Both the position numbers and the translations under genes were made by a program. The notes under the pieces were generated by a model. That model ran no database searches. It was not told where the DNA came from and was given only the letters and a program-made list of their open reading frames with translations. From an uncultured Verrucomicrobiota bacterium (GTDB lineage: Bacteria; Verrucomicrobiota; Verrucomicrobiia; Opitutales; Opitutaceae), in assembly GCA_903898675.1 (NCBI GenBank), contig CAIUGM010000022.1, forward strand, positions 62,001-126,000: a stretch of DNA of 64,000 bases, read 5' to 3'. Positions 45,116-52,995 of this stretch are shown here, in pieces. Within the stretch, counting starts at the first letter, position 1; each line of letters begins with the position of its first letter.

Positions 45116-45958
45116 TCAGAGCGTACGCTCAAACCACGCAACGGTCACGTCGATCGCGCGTTGCGCCAGGCCGAGCTCGGGCTGGAACGCCTTGAAGATA
45201 TGATCGGCGCCGCCGATGAGAATTGCTTCCGCGGGCTTACCCGGGGCGATCTTCAGGAATTCAACCTCGTGCTGGGGCAGGAAATCACCCGAGCCGCGCA
45301 CCGAGAGAAAGGCGCCCGGGTATTTCGCGAGTGACTTGTCCAGGTCGTAACCGCGGAAGCTTTCATAAAATTCCCGCTTCGTGGTGATGCTCTTCCAGCC
45401 CGGCACCACGTCGGTGGCGACGCCGTCCCGCAGCGCCTTCTGCGCCGTCGGGTTGCCGGCGAACATCGCAAACTGGTCGCCGCCCGGGCTCGACCACAGC
45501 GCCATCGTCCGGAACCAGCCGGGATGCTCGCCGCCGCTCTCGATGGCGGTCGAGGCGCCGAGGCTCCAGCCCTCGACCCCGATGTGCCCGGGCTTCACGC
45601 CCGGCTGCTTCGCCAGGAAGGCCATGGCGGCGGCCGTGTCCGCCAGCCGCAGCGGGAAGGTGGACTCGATGTTCGTCCGGTTGCGGTCGCCCTCGCCGCG
45701 AAAATTAATCCGCAGGCTCGCGATGCCCTTCGCGGCCAGCGCCTCGGCGAGATGCTTCGTCAGGTCGCCCGCGCCATCCATGTCGTCGGCAAACCCATGG
45801 AGCAGCAGCACCGTGCGCCCGTCCCACGCCCCGTCCGGCTGGAGCCACGCGCCGTTCAGGTCGGGCGCGATGGTCACGCGCGACTCCGCCGCCGCACCGC
45901 GCGCCAGCAGCGCACCGAGAATCAGGACCGCCAGAGTGAAAGACCGGAGTAGTTTCAT
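45116..45958 (-). CDS. Exported alpha/beta hydrolase
   Basis: 280 residues from the ATG at 45958 ([19 protein letters not shown]), which begins a signal peptide; the longer open frame upstream is Arg-rich and unlikely. The fold is a dienelactone hydrolase/serine esterase type: oxyanion region [13 protein letters not shown], nucleophile elbow GWSLGAS, and catalytic His in [11 protein letters not shown]. Substrate unknown. It ends just before a palindrome-rich gap downstream of cheX, convergent. Confidence 0.85.
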   Translation of the reverse strand: MKLLRSFTLAVLILGALLARGAAAESRVTIAPDLNGAWLQPDGAWDGRTVLLLHGFADDMDGAGDLTKHLAEALAAKGIASLRINFRGEGDRNRTNIESTFPLRLADTAAAMAFLAKQPGVKPGHIGVEGWSLGASTAIESGGEHPGWFRTMALWSSPGGDQFAMFAGNPTAQKALRDGVATDVVPGWKSITTKREFYESFRGYDLDKSLAKYPGAFLSVRGSGDFLPQHEVEFLKIAPGKPAEAILIGGADHIFKAFQPELGLAQRAIDVTVAWFERTL

Positions 45959-46010
45959 GCCCGCAAAAAAAGCACGCGTCATGCCCCGACGCCAGCGAAC
46001 TTTGGGCCGG

Positions 46011-46091
46011 CCCCGGAATGATCCTTCGCGGCCCATGGTTTAGGGAGTGTTTTCAAACCCGGTTTGTCATCCCGGGTGCAGCGAAGGATCC
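46011..46091. repeat. Dispersed palindrome, GAGCGAAGCG family, copy 3 (diverged)
   Basis: CCCCGGAATGATCCTTCGCG at 46011-46030 and GTCATCCCGGGTGCAGCGAA, then GGATCC, at 46066-46091. The 31 bases at 46042-46072 match 17275-17305 with 3 differences. It spans the gap between the hydrolase and the PAS protein gene ends. Confidence 0.7.
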
Positions 46092-46097
46092 AGATGC

Positions 46098-46661
46098 TCA
46101 CTCCAAACCGATCTCGGCCTTCAACTTGCTCTGGCAGGCTTCGCAGATCCCGTGGGTCAGGCCGGGCAGTTCATCCGTCTCCAGCAAACGGAGTTCAGCC
46201 ACCGCCTCCTCCACGGGCAGCCACTGTCCGTCGGGCATCGCCACTTTCTGGCACCAGCTGCACACCCGCAGCAGGGCGCGGCTCCGCGCGTGTCCCGGCT
46301 CCAGCAACGCAACCGCCGGCCGCAGGTCCTCGTGCACCAGCGTGGAGGCAAACTCGACCTCCCCGCTCGCCAGCAGGGAAATTTCCATGCCGTACAACCG
46401 GCGCCGGTCGGGGGCGTCACACCGGTATTGAAACTGCACCGAAGAGCCCGCCCGGGCCCGCTTGATCATCTGCCGGTACAGCTCGCGGACCGTCATGTCT
46501 GCAATCGAAGCCATGAGGCTGGTCTTTAGAATGTATTCCGGCAGGACCGGCTTGCCCTGGTTATTCCGGGCGAACTCGCTCCAGGCCGGGTTGACGTAGG
46601 TGATCCTGCCTTGGTCGTCGATCCGGTAGACCAGGGCATGCGGATTGTCGGCGGTTTTCAT
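46098..46661 (-). CDS. PAS-like protein with C-terminal zinc-ribbon-type motif
   Basis: 187 residues from the ATG at 46661 (MKTADNPHALVYR). Residues 1-125 are a PAS domain (RIDDQGRITYVNPAWSEFA). The C-terminal 50 residues read VCSWCQKVAMPDGQW and THGICEACQSKL, a CxxC...CxxC pattern with a His that I recognise as a tail found on PAS, GAF and receiver proteins in several phyla. It probably binds zinc and relays a signal by protein contact. No kinase or output domain. Confidence 0.7.
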   Translation of the reverse strand: MKTADNPHALVYRIDDQGRITYVNPAWSEFARNNQGKPVLPEYILKTSLMASIADMTVRELYRQMIKRARAGSSVQFQYRCDAPDRRRLYGMEISLLASGEVEFASTLVHEDLRPAVALLEPGHARSRALLRVCSWCQKVAMPDGQWLPVEEAVAELRLLETDELPGLTHGICEACQSKLKAEIGLE

Positions 46662-46820
46662 CGGTACTAGTCTACCCTTCGTGTGGGAACCGGTTCCCTG
46701 AATCGAGAACTTCCCTCCGTCAAAAGGTGATACCCGCAGGCCCAACGCAATGGTTTAACCGACAAAACCGCGGGCCCGGCAAGGAGACCGGCCGCGACAG
46801 ATCGCCCGAACCCTGCGCCG

Positions 46821-47849
46821 CTAGACCGGCGGGGGATTGCGCTCCACGAAGCCGGCCTGGTGCCAGTACGGGTAGGCCATGGGCCGGAAGCTGGCGGCAT
46901 CGAGCTTCGCGACCTGCGCCGGCGTGAGATTCCAGCCCACCGCGCCGAGATTCTGGCGCAGCTGCTCCTCGGTGCGGGCGCCGATGACGACCGTCGCGAC
47001 CGTCGGCCGCTGCAGCAGCCAGTTGAGCGCGACCTGCGGCACACTCTTGCCGGTTTCCTGCGCGACGACATCCAGCGCATCCACCACGCGGTAGAGATAC
47101 TCGTCGTCCACCTGCGGTCCCATGGCGTTGCTCGTGGCATCGTTCAACCGGCTCACCGCCGGCCGCGGCTGACCGCGCCGGATCTTCCCGGTCAACCGGC
47201 CCCAGCCGAGCGGGCTCCAGACCACCGCGCCGACGCCCTGGTTCAACCCGAGCGGCATCAGCTCCCATTCGTAGTCGCGGCTGATGAGCGAATAGTAGGC
47301 CTGGTGCGCCACGTAACGGGTCAGGTGGTGCTTTTCCGCGGCGGCGAGTGACTTCATCAGGTGCCAGCCGGAGAAATTGGAAACCCCGAGATAGCGGATC
47401 TTGCCCGCCTGCACGAAGTCGTGGAGCGTGTGCAGTACTTCCTCGACGGGCGTCATCGCGTCGAACGCGTGTAGTTGATAAAGATCGATGTAATCCGTGC
47501 CCAGCCGCTTCAGGCTGCCCTCGATGGCGTTGATCAGGTGCTGGCGGGACGAGCCCACATCGTTGGGTCCGTCACCCTTCCGGAAGGTGCCCTTGGTGGA
47601 AATGAGCACCCGGTCGCGCCGGCCCTTGATCGCCTGGCCGAGCACTTCCTCGGCGGCCCCGCCCGAGTAGACGTCGGCCGAATCAAACAGGTTCATGCCC
47701 GCCTCCAGCGAGATGTCCACGAGCCGCGTGGCCTCGTTCACATCCGTCGCGCCCCACGCGCGGAGCGCGCCCTGCCCGCCGAACGTGCCTGTCCCGAGAC
47801 TGAGCACCGGGACCTTGAAGCCAGAACTGCCGAGTTTTCGATATTCCAT
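46821..47849 (-). CDS. Aldo/keto reductase
   Basis: 342 residues from the ATG at 47849 (MEYRKLGSSGFKVP); the open frame extends upstream only through repeat DNA. It has the AKR barrel with catalytic tetrad elements: Asp and Tyr in FDSADVYSGG, Lys in LISTKGTF and His in LYQLHAFD, plus an NADPH-binding C-terminus (VVIGARTEEQLRQNLGAVGW). It reduces aldehydes or ketones with NADPH; the substrate is not evident. YghZ/Tas-like subgroup by appearance. Confidence 0.92.
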   Translation of the reverse strand: MEYRKLGSSGFKVPVLSLGTGTFGGQGALRAWGATDVNEATRLVDISLEAGMNLFDSADVYSGGAAEEVLGQAIKGRRDRVLISTKGTFRKGDGPNDVGSSRQHLINAIEGSLKRLGTDYIDLYQLHAFDAMTPVEEVLHTLHDFVQAGKIRYLGVSNFSGWHLMKSLAAAEKHHLTRYVAHQAYYSLISRDYEWELMPLGLNQGVGAVVWSPLGWGRLTGKIRRGQPRPAVSRLNDATSNAMGPQVDDEYLYRVVDALDVVAQETGKSVPQVALNWLLQRPTVATVVIGARTEEQLRQNLGAVGWNLTPAQVAKLDAASFRPMAYPYWHQAGFVERNPPPV

Positions 47850-47937
47850 AAGGGAGCAGACCGTAGGCACCCGGCCGCAAATTACAAACCGGGCAAGCGG
47901 GCAATCTGACGATTTTACCCGGACCCAACCAAGACGG

Positions 47938-48025
47938 TTGAACCACCGAGACACGGAGGCCCAGAGAGAAATACAGGTGACGCGACGGTTGTTCAGCTCT
48001 GTGTCCCGGTGCCGCGGTGGTTCAA
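47938..48025. repeat. AACCACCGAG-family palindrome
   Basis: Left arm 47938-47968 (TTGAACCACCGAGACACGGA) and right arm 47997-48025 (CTCTGTGTCCCGGTGCCGCG, then GTGGTTCAA). The gap 47850-48262 between the reductase and the VOC gene (413 bp) holds this repeat, copy B of the covarying palindrome right after it, and then GC-rich sequence in which I see no gene. Confidence 0.8.
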
Positions 48026-48031
48026 TTTCAT

Positions 48032-48090
48032 CCGGAGCGCAGCCCCTCGGCAAGCGCTGGGCCCTGAGCCTGCCGAATGGGAATTCTGCG
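48032..48090. repeat. Covarying palindrome (CTGGGCCCTGAGCC type), copy B
   Basis: Core GCGCAGCCCCTCGGCAAGCG, then CTGGGCCCTGAGCCTGCCGA. The stem TCGGCA / TGCCGA replaces TTGAC / GTCAA of copy A (45035-45092): two pairs switch from T-A and A-T to C-G and G-C, and a mismatch becomes a pair. Confidence 0.75.
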
Positions 48091-48262
48091 TCTCGCCCGC
48101 GGATCAAACAAACTTCGTTCTCCTGCGGGCTTGCCGCGCTGAAGCTCCCGGAGCGCAAGCGGGTAACACCCCATTTTCCGCCCACGTTCCACCCGCTATC
48201 TTGAGGCGAAACGGCAGGACCGTTCCCCGCCGCTCTTTCCCGCGGCCTCAATCATTACCACC

Positions 48263-49168
48263 ATGTGCACGATTTCACTTCACCGACTGACGGGCGTCCT
48301 CGCCGTCACCGTCCTGCTGGGCGTTGGACCGCTGGCGTCCGCCAGCACGCCAAAGTTCCAGCCGCTCCATGCGCCCGCCACCGGCGAACAGCATCCCGGC
48401 AAGTTCATCTGGGCCGACCTCTTCACCACCGATCCGGTGGCCGCGACGAAGTTCTACAGCGGGCTCTTCGGCTGGACCGCCAACATCATCGACCAGAAGG
48501 GCAAGGCCTACACGGTGTTCAGCAACGGCAGCCACCCCGTGGCCGGCCTCGCGCCGCGCAACACGGCGAACAAGCAGCGGCCCTCCCGCTGGATCGGCTA
48601 CATTGCGGTAACGGACATCAAGGCCGCGCTCCTCCCCGTCGCGCCGGCCGGCGGACAAGTCCGGGCCCCCGCGCGGAATTTCCCCGACCGCGGCATCCAG
48701 GCCATCATCACCGACCACGAGGGCTCGCCCATCGGATTGATGCAATCCGCCTCGGGTGACTCGCTCGATACCGATGCCGATCCCGGCGACTGGAACTGGT
48801 TCGAGCTCTATGCCCGGGACCCGAAGGCCGCGACGGTCTTTTATACGAGTGTCTTCAACTACGCGGCGCCCGCCGATGACCGCACCGAGCGGAAAAATGA
48901 TTACCTCCTCACGATCGGCGGCTTCGCGCGGGCGGGCATCGCCCCGCTGCCGGACCGGGCCGACGCCCAGCCCGGCTGGCTCGGGGTCGTGCGCGTCGCG
49001 AACCTGGACGAGGCGCTCACCCGCGTGACCACCCTCGGCGGCGAGATCCTCGTGCCGCCGCGCGCCACCGCCTACGAAAGCCGCTTTGCCATCATCTCCG
49101 ATCCCACGGGCGGCACCATCGGCCTGGTCGAGTATGAGGACAAAACCAACCACGTCATCCGCCCATGA
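48263..49168 (+). CDS. Exported two-domain VOC (glyoxalase-fold) protein
   Basis: 301 residues. A signal peptide (LTGVLAVTVLLGVGPLASAS) precedes two VOC domains, each with the typical start: FIWADLFTTDPVAATKFYSG (about 48) and WNWFELYARDPKAATVFYTS (about 177). Each ends in a beta strand with a possible metal Glu/Gln (SPIGLMQ, GTIGLVEYED). Export is unusual for this mainly cytoplasmic fold. Function unknown. Its stop overlaps the next start (ATGA), so it is coupled to the small lipoprotein. Confidence 0.8.
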   Translation: MCTISLHRLTGVLAVTVLLGVGPLASASTPKFQPLHAPATGEQHPGKFIWADLFTTDPVAATKFYSGLFGWTANIIDQKGKAYTVFSNGSHPVAGLAPRNTANKQRPSRWIGYIAVTDIKAALLPVAPAGGQVRAPARNFPDRGIQAIITDHEGSPIGLMQSASGDSLDTDADPGDWNWFELYARDPKAATVFYTSVFNYAAPADDRTERKNDYLLTIGGFARAGIAPLPDRADAQPGWLGVVRVANLDEALTRVTTLGGEILVPPRATAYESRFAIISDPTGGTIGLVEYEDKTNHVIRP

Positions 49169-49401
49169 AGCACCTCGGCAAAATTCTCCTCGGCTCGATT
49201 CTCCTGTCCGGCCTGCAGCTGGCGTTCAGCGGCTGCGTGGCCGACGGCTATGTCGGCGAAAGCATCTACTACGGCCCGCACTACCGCGACCCATGGTTCC
49301 GCGATGATCCCTGGATGGACGGCAACCGCTGGTACCGCGACGAGCCCCGGTACGGCGGCGGCGTGGGCGTGTATATCCATCCCCCGCGCGGCCGGCATTG
49401 A
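49165..49401 (+). CDS. Small lipoprotein rich in Tyr, Trp and Arg
   Basis: 78 residues. Signal sequence with lipobox LAFSGC (Cys24), then a short mature part rich in aromatic and charged residues (YYGPHYRDPWFRDDPW). It overlaps the VOC gene by 4 bases. Such short YR/W-rich lipoproteins are common in the group; no function is assigned. Confidence 0.75.
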   Translation: MKHLGKILLGSILLSGLQLAFSGCVADGYVGESIYYGPHYRDPWFRDDPWMDGNRWYRDEPRYGGGVGVYIHPPRGRH

Positions 49402-49429
49402 GCGGGGATCTCCGTGACGGCGGGCTGCT

Positions 49430-50110
49430 TCAACCTCCGCCCAGCTCGCCGCGCAGCCGCGTGAGTTCCGCGCGCAACCGCCCCACCTCGGCCTCGAGCG
49501 CCGTCAGGCGTTGCTCGACCTCGGGCGGCAACGTGAGCGTCACCTTGAGCAGCTCGGTCGCAGCACCGGCCGACCCGACGGGTTCGCCCGTGAGCAACTG
49601 CGCCCAGCGGACCTCCTTCTGCCCCGGCTGACGCGGCAGCGGCCGCACCAGCGCGCCGGCCGGCCGCGCGGTGAGCTCGGTCAGCAAGGCGTCAAATTCC
49701 GCCGCCACCGGCATCGGGTGCATTCTTTCCGCATTGGCCCGGAGCCCCGCGAGCGTCTGCGGCCCGCGCAGGAGCAGCTCGCCAAACAAGGCGCGCGCCG
49801 CGGTGCCCATGGGATAGACCGCGTCGATCTTCTGCTTGAACTTGGGCACGCGCGCATCGGCGCCGGCGAAGACGGACACGAGATGCTTCTGCCGCAACTG
49901 GTCGAGGGCCGCCTCCACCTCGCGGGCCATCACGTCCATGACCGGGTCGCGGTTGCTCCGCTGGTTGCAGGCATTGACGAGCGCGTTGAGCGTCAGGGGG
50001 TAGGTGTCAGGTGTCGCGAGTTCCTTCTCAATCAGGCACCCCAGCACCCGGGCCTCGAGCGCGGAGAGCACCGCCGGTGGCACCGCCATGGTCGAAGAAT
50101 CAGAATCCAT
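49430..50110 (-). CDS. YceH/DUF480 family protein
   Basis: 226 residues with the two winged-helix-like repeats of the family: EARVLGCLIEKELATPDTYP, LTLNALVNACNQRSNRDPVM, and a second unit around LFGELLLRGPQTLAGLRANA. The C-terminus is a coiled coil (LEAEVGRLRAELTRLRG). Role unknown; the E. coli relative is YceH. Confidence 0.9.
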   Translation of the reverse strand: MDSDSSTMAVPPAVLSALEARVLGCLIEKELATPDTYPLTLNALVNACNQRSNRDPVMDVMAREVEAALDQLRQKHLVSVFAGADARVPKFKQKIDAVYPMGTAARALFGELLLRGPQTLAGLRANAERMHPMPVAAEFDALLTELTARPAGALVRPLPRQPGQKEVRWAQLLTGEPVGSAGAATELLKVTLTLPPEVEQRLTALEAEVGRLRAELTRLRGELGGG

Positions 50111-50232
50111 GCCCCAGCCAAAGCCCCCGGCCGCACCCGCGCAAGACCGCCGTGCGCCCGCGCGGATGAGCGGTTGGTCAACCCCGCCACCCGAGGGTGG
50201 ACTTTCCCCGGCCCCCCGCCTACATCAACGGC

Positions 50233-50706
50233 ATGTGGACTCTATCCGTCGCCTGGTGGGAACTCATCGTTCGCTCCCTGATTGTCTACGGCCTGCTGAT
50301 GGTCCTGCTGCGGATCACCGGCAAGCGGCAGGTCGGCCAGCTCGCGCCGTTCGACCTCGTGCTGCTGCTGGTGCTCTCCAACGCCGTGCAGAACGCCATG
50401 AACGGCGGCGACAACTCCGTGACCGCCGGCATCATCTCGGCCGTCACGCTCATCGGCCTGAATTTCCTCATCGGCTACCTGACCTACCGCAGTAAGAAAC
50501 TGGAAACCCTCATCGAGGGCCAGCCCGAGGTCCTGATCCACAACGGCAAGCTCTTTGAAAAGGTCATGGCCCGCGCCCAGCTCACGCATCACGAACTGAA
50601 CGCCGCCCTGCGCCAGGAAGGCTGCGTCTGCGTGGCCGACGTCCACTGCGCGATTCTCGAGAACAACGGCACCATCACCGTGCACCAGCGTCCGGCCGGT
50701 CAGTGA
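50233..50706 (+). CDS. DUF421 (YetF-like) membrane protein
   Basis: 157 residues from the ATG at 50233 (MWTLSVAWWELIVRS); an earlier in-frame ATG at 50197 is possible. Three N-terminal membrane helices contain the conserved LLRITGKRQVGQLAPFDLVL, followed by a cytoplasmic alpha/beta domain (EGQPEVLIHNGKLFEKVM). Family members are widespread and uncharacterised. It is divergent from yceH and convergent with the 43-residue peptide gene. Confidence 0.88.
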   Translation: MWTLSVAWWELIVRSLIVYGLLMVLLRITGKRQVGQLAPFDLVLLLVLSNAVQNAMNGGDNSVTAGIISAVTLIGLNFLIGYLTYRSKKLETLIEGQPEVLIHNGKLFEKVMARAQLTHHELNAALRQEGCVCVADVHCAILENNGTITVHQRPAGQ

Positions 50707-50711
50707 GCGGA

Positions 50712-50843
50712 TCAGTTGTCGTCGTGCCGCGGGTTCTTCACCTTCGGCGGAGTCTCGTCCTTCCTGGCCTTGATGATGACGATGATCAGCACGGCCAGGC
50801 TGATGAGGATGCCGAACGCGGAAACGAATAGTAAGAGGCGCAT
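50712..50843 (-). CDS. 43-residue single-TM peptide downstream of SPFH gene
   Basis: ATG at 50843, stop at 50712. Begins MRLLLFVSAFGILISLAVLI (membrane helix) and ends in a basic/polar tail (KVKNPRHDDN). One of the few genes here with a visible ribosome binding site: GGAG 8 bases before the ATG. It lies 36 bp after the SPFH gene on the same strand, so the pair is probably an operon and the peptide may be a partner of the SPFH protein. Confidence 0.65.
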   Translation of the reverse strand: MRLLLFVSAFGILISLAVLIIVIIKARKDETPPKVKNPRHDDN

Positions 50844-50879
50844 GGTTGGTTTCTCCGGTGAGATAAATAAAGGCGGGGT

Positions 50880-52547
50880 TTACTTGGCGGCCGGGGCCGG
50901 CTGAACCGACTGGCGCAGGATCGTGCCGGCGAGCGCGTCCATCGTGCCGCCGCCCGTGGACCCGGACACCATCACCTGCGGGGTGATCTGGACCTTGCCC
51001 TCGACGACAAGCTTGAGGAGCTCGAGCTGCGCGACCTGGTCGCGGCCGAGCGTCTCGACGAGGAGCTTGTAGGCCTTGGCGCGGCCCTCGCCGATGATGA
51101 CCTGCGACTCCGCCTCGCCCTTCGCGCGGGCGACCTGGGACTTGGCGTTCTCGCCCTCGACCTTGACCTTGTATTCCGCCGCGGCGAGCTGCCGCTGTTG
51201 CTCGGCCTCCTCCTGGGCGCGGACAAACTGCGCGCGCGACACCTCGGCCTGCCGCTGCTGGTCGTAAAGCTTCTGCTGGTTCACCGCAACCTCGCGGTCG
51301 GTCTGCGTGGCGAGGAGCTGCTGGCCGGCGAGGCTGGCGTCGAGGTGGATGTTGCCGACGTAGACGCCGTCGCACGTCACCCGGTAGCGGGCGAGCTCGG
51401 TCGTGATGCGCTGGGTGGCGAGCGCCTCGATCTCGCTGCGGCGGTTGACGAATTCCAGGGCGTTCATCGTCTCGGCCACGTTGCGGAAGATGGCGCGCAC
51501 CGCGGGCAGGATGATGCGGGCCTCGAGCACCTCGAGCTTCTCGTCCTCCTGCTCGTCCTGCACCACCGCGTCGGGATTGCCGAGCAGGGCGACCAGGTAC
51601 GGGGCGTTCTTGGCCTCGACGGCACAGGCGACCCGCACGTCCACCGGGAAGGAGAAGCCGTCCTTGGAGCGGACGGACACCGACCAGTCGTCGCTGCCGG
51701 AAGACGCGGCGGCGCCGGGGGCGTTCTTGGCCATGCGCGCCACCTGGGCGGCGGGCGCGACCGGCTTGCTGAAGTTGGCGGCCTGGTAGGTGTAGGTGCG
51801 CTGCGTGGTCTTCACCATCGTGGGCACGTAAGCCTGGGAGTTCAGGTAATAACCACCCGGCGTAAGCGGCTCGGCCCAGACGCCGATGTGGTCGCGCGGC
51901 ACGAGCGGCACGCCGTTGACGAGGTCGCCCTTCCCGTCGGCGGGCGTCCAGCGCAGGCCGGAGTTGCTCTTGATGACCGCGACAGTGCCGGCCTCGACCT
52001 GGAGCGCGGGAATGGTGGTCACCTCGTGCAGGGCGGTGTTGTAGCGGTAGGTACCGGGCGTGAGGATGGTGGTCTGTGGGCCGCGGCGGCCGCCCTTGGC
52101 GAGGAAGATCACGGGGTTGAGCATGTCCTGGGCGCTGGCCCACGCCGGGGCGTACATTTCGTTTTCCGGCAGCGGCTGGCCATCGCGGGCCGTCACAAAC
52201 CCGACCTGGCCCGACGGCACGGTGATCACGCGGTCGATGCGCACCTGGTAGGTGAAGGGATAATACCCGAAGTGCCAGCCCGGCCCGAGGATCTCGGCCT
52301 GCGGGCCCATCTCGCCATCACGGGCGATGATCTGCCCCGTCGGCAGCGGCTTGCCGAAGAACTGTCGGTGGACGATGCCGACCTCGTTCTCATCGATCAC
52401 GACCGACGAGCCGACGACCAGGCCGAAGCAGAACAACGAGACGGCGAGGAACCAGAGCGCGACCCGCCCGGCGGCCGGCAGCGTGATCACGAACGAGGCG
52501 CCGAGCGCAACGATGGCCAGTACTGTGAAGAAGAGAATCAGTGTCAT
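50880..52547 (-). CDS. SPFH/band-7 (flotillin-like) membrane protein
   Basis: 555 residues from the ATG at 52547 (MTLILFFTVLAIVALG). Two membrane helices lie in the first 52 residues (1-20, 28-50). The SPFH domain is split by an unusual insertion: residues about 140-290 contain loops such as GTYRYNTALHEVTTIPALQV and an Ala-rich stretch, before the core continues (FVNRRSEIEALATQRITTEL). A long Gln/Glu/Ala coiled coil follows (about 410-510), as in flotillins. Such proteins oligomerise and organise membranes or proteases. It heads a short operon with the 43-residue peptide. Confidence 0.85.
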   Translation of the reverse strand: MTLILFFTVLAIVALGASFVITLPAAGRVALWFLAVSLFCFGLVVGSSVVIDENEVGIVHRQFFGKPLPTGQIIARDGEMGPQAEILGPGWHFGYYPFTYQVRIDRVITVPSGQVGFVTARDGQPLPENEMYAPAWASAQDMLNPVIFLAKGGRRGPQTTILTPGTYRYNTALHEVTTIPALQVEAGTVAVIKSNSGLRWTPADGKGDLVNGVPLVPRDHIGVWAEPLTPGGYYLNSQAYVPTMVKTTQRTYTYQAANFSKPVAPAAQVARMAKNAPGAAASSGSDDWSVSVRSKDGFSFPVDVRVACAVEAKNAPYLVALLGNPDAVVQDEQEDEKLEVLEARIILPAVRAIFRNVAETMNALEFVNRRSEIEALATQRITTELARYRVTCDGVYVGNIHLDASLAGQQLLATQTDREVAVNQQKLYDQQRQAEVSRAQFVRAQEEAEQQRQLAAAEYKVKVEGENAKSQVARAKGEAESQVIIGEGRAKAYKLLVETLGRDQVAQLELLKLVVEGKVQITPQVMVSGSTGGGTMDALAGTILRQSVQPAPAAK

Positions 52548-52995
52548 GGAAGCAGGGATTGGAGGGTGTCCCGGGTGTTGACCCGCCGGGTGGGTGTGCG
52601 GCGAAATTCCTAGGATGGCGCACGCGGCCAGTCCAGCCCGGACGGGCCCGCGCGAAATTTCGCCCCGGTTTGTAAACCGACCCGCACACTTGAAACTGCT
52701 CATCGGCGCCGATCCGGCTGAACGTCCATGCGCGCCGAATGGCGGCATCTGCCTCCCGGTGGTTCGATCCCTTCGCGGCCTTGAGTTATCCGCCGCTGCG
52801 CGCTCCTTTCCCCCGGCGCCACTGCCGGTCCGGGCTCGACGGCAAAACGGCCGGCTGCACCACGCATATTTTGGGAAACATTGCCGCTTTTGTGTCCGGC
52901 GTGTGTCACATATTTCACCCGCAAATGGTCCAAAACCGGCTTACTCGGTTGCCTTGCCCGCGCCCGGTTCGTTTCCTACCTGAACATCTTTCCAC
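52548..52995. promoter_or_regulatory. Divergent intergenic region between SPFH and PEPCK-like genes
   Basis: 448 bp. It must hold both promoters. I see a GCGAAATT / AATTTCGC inverted pair (about 52601-52663) and a more AT-rich stretch at 52864-52920 before the PEPCK-like gene, which is the likely promoter area. No convincing coding sequence or RNA gene. Confidence 0.4.
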
